DNA of 64,000 nucleotides, taken from Fibrobacter sp. UWP2 (GTDB lineage: Bacteria > Fibrobacterota > Fibrobacteria > Fibrobacterales > Fibrobacteraceae). The translations under genes and the position numbers were made by a program. Shown here in pieces: positions 1-6,912 of the stretch (positions are counted from its first letter, which is position 1; every line of letters starts with the position of its first letter). The notes under the pieces are model-generated. The model searched no databases, was not told where the DNA came from, and saw only the letters and a list, made by a program, of their open reading frames with translations. The stretch lies in the NCBI RefSeq assembly GCF_900141705.1, contig NZ_FQYM01000001.1, positions 62,001 to 126,000 of the forward strand. The letters are read 5' to 3'.

Positions 1-2586
1 CACCTTGAACTCGGCGCAAACACGGCCAATGAGGCGGATATCGGTCGGGTCGGGGCAGGTCGCCACCGGGATGCCCTCCACCATGCAAAGCATGGTCGTG
101 ATGCTAAAGCCAAAGGCGTGGAACAGCGGTAAAAGTCCAAGGAACACGTCGTCGGGACGCACATGCAAAACGCTGCCGCACTGCTTGATATTGCCCATCA
201 GGTTCATGTGCGTGAGTTCAACGCCTTTGGGACGCCCCTCGGAACCCGAGCTAAAGATGATCGTCGCCACATCGTCGAGCGAGACCTTCTTGAAGAATCT
301 AAGTTCCAGGTACCAGGCCGGGAGAACAATGGCACGGAACAAGTTCAAAATCAGGGTCGGCTTCTTGACCGCCTTGGCCTCGTCCTCCATATAGTAGACC
401 TGGTAGTTGTCCAAAAGCTGTTCCAGAGGCACGCCCTTCTGCTTGAGTTTGTCTACAAAGGCGTGCGCCGTGATGATCGTCTGGACTCCAGCCACCTTGC
501 AACAGTAGTCCATGCTCTCGGGTGTGCTGGAGTAGTTCAGGTTGCAAACCGTTTTGCCCTTGATGAGGAGCGCTAGGTTCACCATGATGCCCGGGCCCGA
601 AGGCGGGATAAGTACGCCCACGCACTTTTCGTTGCCCAAAAGCTTTGCAAAAACATGACTGAAGGTCAATGCCGCCGTCGCAAGCGAATAACCGGAGAAG
701 TGCTTGCCGTCGGGGCTAAAAATCATCGGGGAGAACTTTTTGCGCTTGGCGGTACGAATCCAGGCCGAGGCCACCGGCTTTAGCCTGCGAATGTAGTTGG
801 TCCAAGCCGTAATCGAGAGTTCCTGGATAGCGCGCATCACCTGCACATTGCTGGAATCCACCGGGAGCGGTTCCCCAAACGCCACGGAGACCACGCGGTT
901 CCCGCCGCTGTGCACCATCTCGCGGTAACCGGCGTCGGCCATGGAGTAGCTACTCCCCCACAGGCCCTGCGTGTAAATCGGGACCAGCTTGAGGTTCGGC
1001 ACGTCCTTAGTCGCCGCGCTGTAGTCCATGCGGAATTTGCAAACGTTACCCGTCTGCGTGAGGCAGTTCTCGGGGAACACCACCACCGCTTCTCCGCGCA
1101 AAAGAGCCTCGCGGGCTTCTTCCATCGCCTTTTCGGGGTGTTCCAAGTCCAGGTTAATCACGTTCATTTGCGTGAGGATCAGGCGAATGTACCACTTTTC
1201 GTAAGAACGGCGACTCAGCACAAAGCGGAGCGGTCTGGGGGACGCCATCTGGATAAGCGCCCAGTCAATATAAGAGATGTGGTTACCAACCAAAAGGACG
1301 GGACCTTCCCACGGCAGGTTCTTGACTCCGTTCACCAGGAACTTGTAGTGAAGCGAAAGCGTGGTGCGGAAAATCTGACGCAACAAGGACTGCGGCATCA
1401 CACAGAGCGCCCATATGGTACCGGCCAAGCAGAGCACGCCCAAAATAAAGAACAGGTCCATCCTGTCAACGCCAAGGAAACGGATGGCTGCAATCGCCAA
1501 AATGTCGAAAGCGATAATGCAAAGGTTCTGCGTGGTGCTGTTCAACGCCAGCACGTGGCCCGCCGAACGCGGCTTGGTGTGGTACAAAAGCATCGCGAAC
1601 ATCGGGAGGGCGTAAATACCGCCGCAAAAACCGAGGAGTGTAAAGGCTATCGCGTTATACGGGCGCGGGATCAAGGGAATCAAGAAAATCAAGATGGCGG
1701 AACCCGCCGTGCCCATGGGAACAAGACCCGTCTCGATAAAGTTCTTGGACATGCGCATGGCGTAGACAAAGCCCAGAATGAGACCGATTGCCGTACCGAT
1801 GATGGCGTAGTTCACCAGGGAGTCCTGGTGGAAAAGACTACCGGAGCCGAACTGGTCCTGGATGACAAAGACCATGAGGAAGATCATCACCCAGAACATG
1901 CTGAGGCCAATAATGGACTGGCGCAGAGCATGGTTGTTCCACGCCTTGGCTACCTTACGACGGGCAAACTTGAAGTTCCAGTAGCGGTCCCACGGGAAGT
2001 GGAGGTCCATGTCGTAGGCGCCAATCGCCGGCAAGCGAAGTGCAAAGATTAGGCCAAAGAGTTGCATAGCACCCACGACCGAAATCACGGGAATCACGAA
2101 CTCCTTGAGGCTCGCAAAGGCAAGCCACGCTCCCGAGAGAACCAGGGCAACAAACGACACAATCATCAAAATGCCCGTACCGCTCGCCAAGTAGCGCACG
2201 CCCATGAGTTCCTTCATGTAGCCGTTTCGGGCAGGCCCCTGGAACGCCTGCAATACAAAGAACAACCCTATAGACGTAAAAAGGACCGGCATGTTTGCCG
2301 TATAGGCGCCAAAACCAAAGAGGCCCACCACAGGTATCGAGAGCACTGTAGTCCAAAGCAAAACGCGTTCCTTGGGGTACTTGTCCGAGAAGAATCCCGC
2401 CGGAGTCATCAAAAAGATGCAAGGCAACAGGAACAGCAGGTGAAGCAGGTAGAACTGCCAAGAATCGGTAGCCGTGAAACCCATGCGGGAAAGGGAGAGC
2501 TCCATGTAGCCCATCACAATAGTCGCAACAGCTACCTGAGTAAAGGTCAACCCGAAGAAAGAGAAAAAGCCTTTGATCTTGTTCAT
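1..2586 (-). CDS. MFS transporter / acyltransferase / acyl-ACP synthetase fusion (Aas-like), 3' end missing
   Basis: An open frame starts at ATG 2586 (MNKIKGFFSFFGLTF) and runs off the left edge after about 862 codons. Residues 1-400 are hydrophobic and match a major-facilitator lysophospholipid transporter (LplT type). Near residue 432 the PlsC acyltransferase motif HX4D appears (NHISYIDW). Near residue 773 the AMP-binding signature SSGSEGRPKGVELTH marks an acyl-CoA/acyl-ACP synthetase domain. This order is that of LplT-Aas systems, which re-acylate lysophospholipids at the inner membrane; here transporter and enzyme are one polypeptide. Substrate is inferred from family. The C-terminal part of the AMP-binding domain lies outside the window. 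A Rho-independent terminator of the next upstream gene separates it from its neighbour, so it is probably transcribed on its own. Confidence 0.85.
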   Translation of the reverse strand, partial: MNKIKGFFSFFGLTFTQVAVATIVMGYMELSLSRMGFTATDSWQFYLLHLLFLLPCIFLMTPAGFFSDKYPKERVLLWTTVLSIPVVGLFGFGAYTANMPVLFTSIGLFFVLQAFQGPARNGYMKELMGVRYLASGTGILMIVSFVALVLSGAWLAFASLKEFVIPVISVVGAMQLFGLIFALRLPAIGAYDMDLHFPWDRYWNFKFARRKVAKAWNNHALRQSIIGLSMFWVMIFLMVFVIQDQFGSGSLFHQDSLVNYAIIGTAIGLILGFVYAMRMSKNFIETGLVPMGTAGSAILIFLIPLIPRPYNAIAFTLLGFCGGIYALPMFAMLLYHTKPRSAGHVLALNSTTQNLCIIAFDILAIAAIRFLGVDRMDLFFILGVLCLAGTIWALCVMPQSLLRQIFRTTLSLHYKFLVNGVKNLPWEGPVLLVGNHISYIDWALIQMASPRPLRFVLSRRSYEKWYIRLILTQMNVINLDLEHPEKAMEEAREALLRGEAVVVFPENCLTQTGNVCKFRMDYSAATKDVPNLKLVPIYTQGLWGSSYSMADAGYREMVHSGGNRVVSVAFGEPLPVDSSNVQVMRAIQELSITAWTNYIRRLKPVASAWIRTAKRKKFSPMIFSPDGKHFSGYSLATAALTFSHVFAKLLGNEKCVGVLIPPSGPGIMVNLALLIKGKTVCNLNYSSTPESMDYCCKVAGVQTIITAHAFVDKLKQKGVPLEQLLDNYQVYYMEDEAKAVKKPTLILNLFRAIVLPAWYLELRFFKKVSLDDVATIIFSSGSEGRPKGVELTHMNLMGNIKQCGSVLHVRPDDVFLGLLPLFHAFGFSITTMLCMVEGIPVATCPDPTDIRLIGRVCAEFKV

Positions 2587-2680
2587 GTCTTTCGCTTATC
2601 CTTTTATGTTTCTTTTTAAATTAGCACTTCCACGAGCAAAACCGGGACCGATCCGGGAAAAAAAGCTGTTTTACGGCATA

Positions 2681-2715
2681 AAAAAGCCCGGCAGCCATCT
2701 GGCCACCGGGTTTTT
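2681..2715 (-). terminator. Rho-independent terminator of the lipoprotein gene
   Basis: On the minus strand a CCCGG/CCGGG stem with a GC-rich loop is followed by a run of six T. It lies just after the stop codon of the gene at 2732-3622. Confidence 0.7.
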
Positions 2716-2731
2716 CAAATTCGTTCAGCAA

Positions 2732-3622
2732 TTACTTGCTTTCAAAGTAGTAAGTCTGGAGGGTCTTGCCATCCTGGGAGAACTGAATGATCTGCTTGCC
2801 CTTGAGGAGTTCGCCGCTGATCTTGAACAGGTTCTCGGCAATGTAGGTCACCGTCAGGTCCTTGCCGTTGTCCTTGTCGGCAAAGATACCGCGTTCGTCA
2901 GCGTCAAAGCCCTTGCAGTCCTTATGGTTGGCAACCTTGTCTTCCTTGGCCGGGAAGGTCTTGGCAACGAGCGGAGTCGTCACGGAGGCGGCGTTGCGGT
3001 AGAACACTTCGAACTTGCCTTCGATCACGCGCGGAGCCGGAAGCGGAGTCATCTTGCCAGCCGGAGCGGCAGCAGCAGCGGCGGCCTTCTTGCCCTTCTT
3101 ACCCTTCTTGCCCTTCTTCTTGTCGGCCTTGGGCGGAACCTTCATGGAACCATCCTGCTGAGGGAAGGCGAGGCGGTAGCCGGCAATGGACTGGTCGCAC
3201 TGCGTTGACCAGATTACCCATTCGTTCGAGATCTTCTTGGGGCCGAGGTCGCCACCGGGGACATACATGCCCGGGTCAATCTGGTCGCTATAGATGTAGA
3301 GCGTCAGCTTGGCGTTCGGGTTCTCTTCGGTCGTAGAGACCGAGTTGCGGCTCTTGATGTACTTGGAGCGGCCAGCAATAATCCTGTAGTTGCCCACAGG
3401 GACCTTTTCGAACTTGAACTGGCCCTTGCGGAGTTCCTGTTTGTACTTGTACTTTTCCTTGAGGGTGGAGAAAATCGTAGAGTCCATCCACACAGTGGGC
3501 ATTTCAAGTGCTTTGTCTGTGAAAGCATCACGGACTTCACCTTCGATGGTACCGGTCTTTTCGCAAGCAGTCATGGCGAGGGCAATGAGGCCTGCGGCAC
3601 ACAGAGTAAGGTATTTCTTCAT
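2732..3622 (-). CDS. Lipoprotein of unknown function with Lys/Gly-Ala linker
   Basis: 296 residues. The N-terminus is a lipoprotein signal peptide with lipobox LAMTAC (Cys about residue 20). After it, GTIEGEVRDAFTDKALEMPTV resembles the start of a carboxypeptidase-regulatory-like (CarboxypepD_reg) beta-sandwich, which is inference. Around residues 170-190 there is a low-complexity KKGKKGKKGKK-polyAla stretch, likely a flexible linker. The C-terminal part (residues 205-296) is a beta-rich region of unknown family. I cannot assign a function; membrane-anchored periplasmic or surface placement follows from the lipobox. It has its own terminator and is separated from upstream L31 by another terminator, so it is probably monocistronic. 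Confidence 0.8.
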   Translation of the reverse strand: MKKYLTLCAAGLIALAMTACEKTGTIEGEVRDAFTDKALEMPTVWMDSTIFSTLKEKYKYKQELRKGQFKFEKVPVGNYRIIAGRSKYIKSRNSVSTTEENPNAKLTLYIYSDQIDPGMYVPGGDLGPKKISNEWVIWSTQCDQSIAGYRLAFPQQDGSMKVPPKADKKKGKKGKKGKKAAAAAAAPAGKMTPLPAPRVIEGKFEVFYRNAASVTTPLVAKTFPAKEDKVANHKDCKGFDADERGIFADKDNGKDLTVTYIAENLFKISGELLKGKQIIQFSQDGKTLQTYYFESK

Positions 3623-3650
3623 TTTATTTCCTCGTAGTTAAAATGCGCAA

Positions 3651-3675
3651 AAGCCCTCCCCGTTACGGGAGGGCC
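3651..3675 (-). terminator. Terminator after the L31 gene
   Basis: GCCCTCCC/GGGAGGGC 8-bp stem with a short loop, followed on the minus strand by TTTTG. It sits between the L31 stop and the lipoprotein start. Confidence 0.65.
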
Positions 3676-3688
3676 AAATTTGCAAAAA

Positions 3689-3988
3689 TTATGCTTCTTC
3701 AGCCTTGGCGGGCACAACCTTGCGGGTCTTGCGCTTGGCGCCAGTGATGTTGCCAGCAAAACGCTTGTTGAAGCGGTCGATACGGCCTGCCGTATCCACG
3801 CGATGCTGCTTACCCGTCCAGAACGGATGGGTATCAGCCGTAATTTCCAGGGAAATTACGCTATATTCAACACCATCGATAGTCTTCTTTTCGGCGGAAG
3901 ACTTCGTGGAGCGGGTGATGTATTCTTTACCCGTATTCGCATCGACGAACACGACCGGTTGATAGTTAGGGTGGATACCTTCTTTCAT
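3689..3988 (-). CDS. rpmE2: 50S ribosomal protein L31 type B
   Basis: 99 residues starting MKEGIHPNYQPVVFVD, a near-canonical L31 beginning. The motif HPFWTGKQ and the following VDTAGRIDRFNKRF are typical. The zinc-binding cysteines of type A L31 are absent, so this is the zinc-independent type B, which in other bacteria replaces the zinc form when zinc is scarce. The C-terminus carries a basic extension (GAKRKTRKVVPAKAEEA). A good Shine-Dalgarno (AGGAAG) precedes the ATG. It is divergent from the lipoprotein gene at 4088; the roughly 100-nt gap contains AT-rich promoter-like sequence for both. No Zur-box palindrome was recognised by eye. Confidence 0.93.
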   Translation of the reverse strand: MKEGIHPNYQPVVFVDANTGKEYITRSTKSSAEKKTIDGVEYSVISLEITADTHPFWTGKQHRVDTAGRIDRFNKRFAGNITGAKRKTRKVVPAKAEEA

Positions 3989-4087
3989 TTTGATAACTTC
4001 CTATTGAAGTGAGTTTGAAAGTCCCAAATTTAGACTATATTCGGCATTTTGGCAAGCGAGGGCGGCATTTTTAGTATTTTTGGGAGC

Positions 4088-4696
4088 ATGAAACAAGCGT
4101 TTTTCGTGTTCGGAACAATCGTTTTGGCCGGGATGGCCCTGAGCCTTTGCGCCTGCAAGGGCGACGCGCCCCACGCCTCAATCATCGAGGTCGACAAAAA
4201 AATGCCCCTCCTCGAGTGGCCCGACAGCAACTACGTAGCCTCCCTCGATTCCATCTTGGCGCTGGAACCCCTCAAAAAAGACGCCAAAGACAAGCCGAAC
4301 ATTGCGATGAACGCCTACAAAGCACCCACCTTTTTGCTTCCCAGTTCTGTGACCGGCAAAAAGGAGCCGCCCAGGGCAGCCAAGGCTGGCCACAGGGGCA
4401 ACAATGGCGCCGGTTCAGCCACGGCCGCTTCGCCAAACCGCAGCGCCGAGGAATTTATGGACAAGTTCAGCACGGCGCTCTCCGCCCTCCAGTCCGACCC
4501 GTCGAACCCGAGTCTTTACAAGGTGGTCGAAGCCCGCGAAGGCGACGACCTTTTCAAGCTGCTCAAGCGGACCTACGGTGCCGGTTCGCAGAACCTCCCC
4601 CGCTTTTACGTGCTCTCGACCCTCCAGTCGGTAAACGCCGGCGTCATGCTAGAGCACCTCAAAGCCGGCGACAAAGTGCGAGTTCCGAGGATTTAA
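4088..4696 (+). CDS. Lipoprotein with LysM-like C-terminal domain
   Basis: 202 residues from ATG 4088, chosen because GGGAG lies just upstream and the product begins with a good lipoprotein signal (LSLCAC lipobox). An ATG at 4049 in frame would place residues before the signal peptide. The middle is Ala/Pro/Ser rich. The last 60 residues (YKVVEAREGDDLFKLLKRTY to LKAGDKVRVPRI) read as a LysM-type module: a K-V-x-x-G-D-x-L opening and a closing G-D-x-V-x-V-P. LysM binds peptidoglycan glycan chains, so a role in anchoring to the cell wall is inferred. It is convergent with hisB, 7 nt apart. Confidence 0.72.
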   Translation: MKQAFFVFGTIVLAGMALSLCACKGDAPHASIIEVDKKMPLLEWPDSNYVASLDSILALEPLKKDAKDKPNIAMNAYKAPTFLLPSSVTGKKEPPRAAKAGHRGNNGAGSATAASPNRSAEEFMDKFSTALSALQSDPSNPSLYKVVEAREGDDLFKLLKRTYGAGSQNLPRFYVLSTLQSVNAGVMLEHLKAGDKVRVPRI

Positions 4697-4703
4697 CGAA
4701 ATC

Positions 4704-5288
4704 CTACAGCACGCCCTTGCTACTGGGCACGCCCTTCAGGTTGCGGCTCGGGGCAACAGCCATCGCCACAGAGCGGGCGAACGCCTTGAAAATGCTCTCG
4801 AGGCAGTGGTGGTTATCATTACCGTAGAACAATTCCACATGCAAGTTCATGCGGGCGTTCTCGCAGACCGTCTTAAAGAAGTGCTCGAACATGCTGGCCT
4901 CGATGCCACCCGCCATGGCGGCCGGGAGATTCACGTTCCACACAAAGCCTATGCGGTTGCTAAAGTCAATACACACACGGCTCAAAGCCTCGTCCATCGG
5001 CACAAAGTAAAAGCCGTAGCGTTCAATGCCCTTCTTGTCGCCCAGGCACTCCACAAGCGCCTGTCCAAGCACAATGCCAATGTCTTCCATGCTGTGGTGC
5101 ATGTCAACGGCAGTGTCGCCCTTGCAGGTCAAGTCCAAATGGAACCCGCCGTGCACCTGGAACAAGTCCAGCATGTGGTCCAAAAAGGCGTTCCCCGAAT
5201 CCACCTTGCCGCGGCTCGCCTCGTCCAGGTTCAAAGAGAGTTCAATGTCGGTCTCGCCGGTCTTTCTGGTAATTTTTGCACTGCGCAT
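4704..5288 (-). CDS. hisB: Imidazoleglycerol-phosphate dehydratase
   Basis: 194 residues, the normal length of monofunctional HisB, the sixth step of histidine synthesis (IGP to imidazole-acetol phosphate). Both manganese-binding motifs are present: DMHHSMEDIGIVLG near residue 65 and GNDNHHCLESIFKAFA near residue 165. The opening RSAKITRKTGETDIELSLNL and FLDHMLDLFQVHGGF are typical. Its ATG overlaps the TAA of the upstream RodZ-like gene (TAATG), so translation is probably coupled. No other his genes are in the window; the HAD phosphatase domain found in enterobacterial HisB is absent. Confidence 0.96.
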   Translation of the reverse strand: MRSAKITRKTGETDIELSLNLDEASRGKVDSGNAFLDHMLDLFQVHGGFHLDLTCKGDTAVDMHHSMEDIGIVLGQALVECLGDKKGIERYGFYFVPMDEALSRVCIDFSNRIGFVWNVNLPAAMAGGIEASMFEHFFKTVCENARMNLHVELFYGNDNHHCLESIFKAFARSVAMAVAPSRNLKGVPSSKGVL

Positions 5289-6289
5289 TAGTTTGTTCCT
5301 ACTGGAAGAATGGCACCGTCATAAACAGTAAAGCGGGTCACGCGGCCAAACTTCATCTCGGGGAGCGGCGTTTCGACCCCGTTGAGAATCAGTTTCGAAA
5401 TGGCACGCGGTTCGCCGATGACTACATACAAAGTATCACTAGAGTTGTAGACCATCTTGACGCCCGCCTTGGCAAGGTTAGCCTCTTTCAAAAAGGCGCC
5501 GTCGTCTTCGTGGCGCTTGAGGCCAACCCAGGTGCGCATTTCACCGGAGGCGATCAGTTCAAACTTCGTCTTGCCGTGGTTCGAGACAGGCTTCACTTCG
5601 GCACTGTCCTTCTTGGTCGAAGTCGACGAGATAAAAATCGTCGCCGATTCAGGAAGGTCCGACTTCTTTATCGCTTCGTCCACCTGCGCCTGCGTCACCG
5701 TGCTATCGGAAGCCTTCTTCACAGAATCCACCGCGGCAAAATCCACCTGCAGCGAATCGGCGGGAACCGCCTCGGCGCCCTCGGGCATTTCGGGAGTCTC
5801 GGCAGCAACCGGTTCTTCGACCACAGTTGCCTTGGGCTGCTCAGCAACTGCCTCGGCATTGCCCAAATCCTTCAAAAAATGAGACCCGACCACAAATGCC
5901 AGTCCAAGCACCACAATCACTATTGGCACGGCCTTGCTCTTGGGCTTCAAATCTTCGTCGTCCAGCTTTTTCACCTTCACCGGCTTGGCTGGAGTTTCGG
6001 CCAAAAGGCTCGCATACTTGGAACCGCACTCGGCACTGTACCAATCCAGCACGTGCTTCGAGTCCAAGCCAAGTTTGTTACAAATGGAATTCAAGTAACC
6101 GCGAAGGTAGGCTTCTACCTGGAAGGCCTTCCAGTCGCCGCTTTCAATAAGTACGATGTTCTTGACCGTAAGCCTGGTCAAGTTCGCCAAATCATCCACA
6201 GACAACCCACGTGCTTCGCGAGCACGCGTCAAATAAGCGCCGAGTCTTTCATCGGGCCTTTTGTCTTCTATGGGGTTCAAATTCGTCAT
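5288..6289 (-). CDS. RodZ-like helix-turn-helix membrane protein
   Basis: 333 residues. Residues 15-80 form an XRE-type helix-turn-helix of the HTH_25 kind (RLGAYLTRAREARGLSVDD, VEAYLRGYLNSICNKLGLD), and residues about 128-150 form one transmembrane segment (VPIVIVVLGLAFVVG). The C-terminal periplasmic part ends in a DUF4115-like beta domain (GEMRTWVGLKRHEDDGAFL ... FGRVTRFTVYDGAILPVG). This order is that of RodZ, which links MreB to the elongation machinery and sets rod shape; function is inferred from architecture. The middle is Glu/Ala/Pro rich. It sits between maf (2-nt gap) and hisB (TAATG overlap), so maf-rodZ-hisB look like one transcript. Confidence 0.82.
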   Translation of the reverse strand: MTNLNPIEDKRPDERLGAYLTRAREARGLSVDDLANLTRLTVKNIVLIESGDWKAFQVEAYLRGYLNSICNKLGLDSKHVLDWYSAECGSKYASLLAETPAKPVKVKKLDDEDLKPKSKAVPIVIVVLGLAFVVGSHFLKDLGNAEAVAEQPKATVVEEPVAAETPEMPEGAEAVPADSLQVDFAAVDSVKKASDSTVTQAQVDEAIKKSDLPESATIFISSTSTKKDSAEVKPVSNHGKTKFELIASGEMRTWVGLKRHEDDGAFLKEANLAKAGVKMVYNSSDTLYVVIGEPRAISKLILNGVETPLPEMKFGRVTRFTVYDGAILPVGTN

Positions 6290-6291
6290 AT

Positions 6292-6855
6292 CTACCCTTT
6301 AAACTTTCCCAACATATCCAATGTACGGGCCACCGGGAGCCCAACCACATTGTAGTAGCACCCCTCGATTCGGCTGATGAGCCTCGCACCCTGAGTTTGG
6401 ATGCCGTAAGCTCCGGCTTTGTCTAGCGGGTCCTTAGAATTTACATAATCTTTGAGCTCTTGTAATGTGTTGTTTCTAAAATATACCCTTGTTTCTTCTT
6501 GTTGAGCATCAACGACTTGCCCGTTTTTCGCAATCGCCACTCCAGTGATTACTTTGTGCGCTTTCCCGTTTAGTTTATTTAACATTTCGAGGGCGTCCGC
6601 CTCGTCCTTCGGCTTACCCAGGGGGACCCCGTCCAGGAACACCAGGGTGTCATAGCCGAGCACTACGGCACCCGGCTCCTTTTTCGAGACCGCCAGGGCC
6701 TTCGCCGCCGCATTTTCCCTAGGGAAGTCCAGGGGATTTTTGGATTTCGGGTGCTCCTCGTCGCCGCTCACCACCACGCGGAATTCAACGCCAATTTTTG
6801 TCAGTATTTCGCGGCGCCTCGGAGAACCGCTCGCCAGTATTAAATCTACCTTCAT
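6292..6855 (-). CDS. maf: Maf-family nucleoside triphosphate pyrophosphatase
   Basis: 187 residues from ATG 6855; a TTG two codons upstream is less likely. The start KVDLILASGSPRRREILTKI is the Maf phosphate-binding signature, GYDTLVFLDG holds the catalytic Asp, and DPLDKAGAYGIQ with YYNVVGLPV closes the fold. The YhdE-type Maf proteins hydrolyse dTTP/UTP and modified nucleotides; the family member is not resolved further. The gene lies immediately upstream of the RodZ-like gene, the usual shape/septum neighbourhood of maf in other bacteria. An unusual 7-nt-period repeat lies directly upstream (6864-6912). Confidence 0.93.
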   Translation of the reverse strand: MKVDLILASGSPRRREILTKIGVEFRVVVSGDEEHPKSKNPLDFPRENAAAKALAVSKKEPGAVVLGYDTLVFLDGVPLGKPKDEADALEMLNKLNGKAHKVITGVAIAKNGQVVDAQQEETRVYFRNNTLQELKDYVNSKDPLDKAGAYGIQTQGARLISRIEGCYYNVVGLPVARTLDMLGKFKG

Positions 6856-6863
6856 TTTCAACT

Positions 6864-6912
6864 ATTCACCATTAATTACACATTACTCATTATTCATTGT
6901 TCATTGTCAATC
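6864..6912. repeat. Degenerate heptanucleotide tandem repeat
   Basis: About seven consecutive 7-nt units of the type ACTCATT, ATTCATT, GTTCATT fill the gap between maf and lptD and run over the lptD stop codon. Similar but different heptad arrays occur at 28470 and 54656. Confidence 0.7.
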
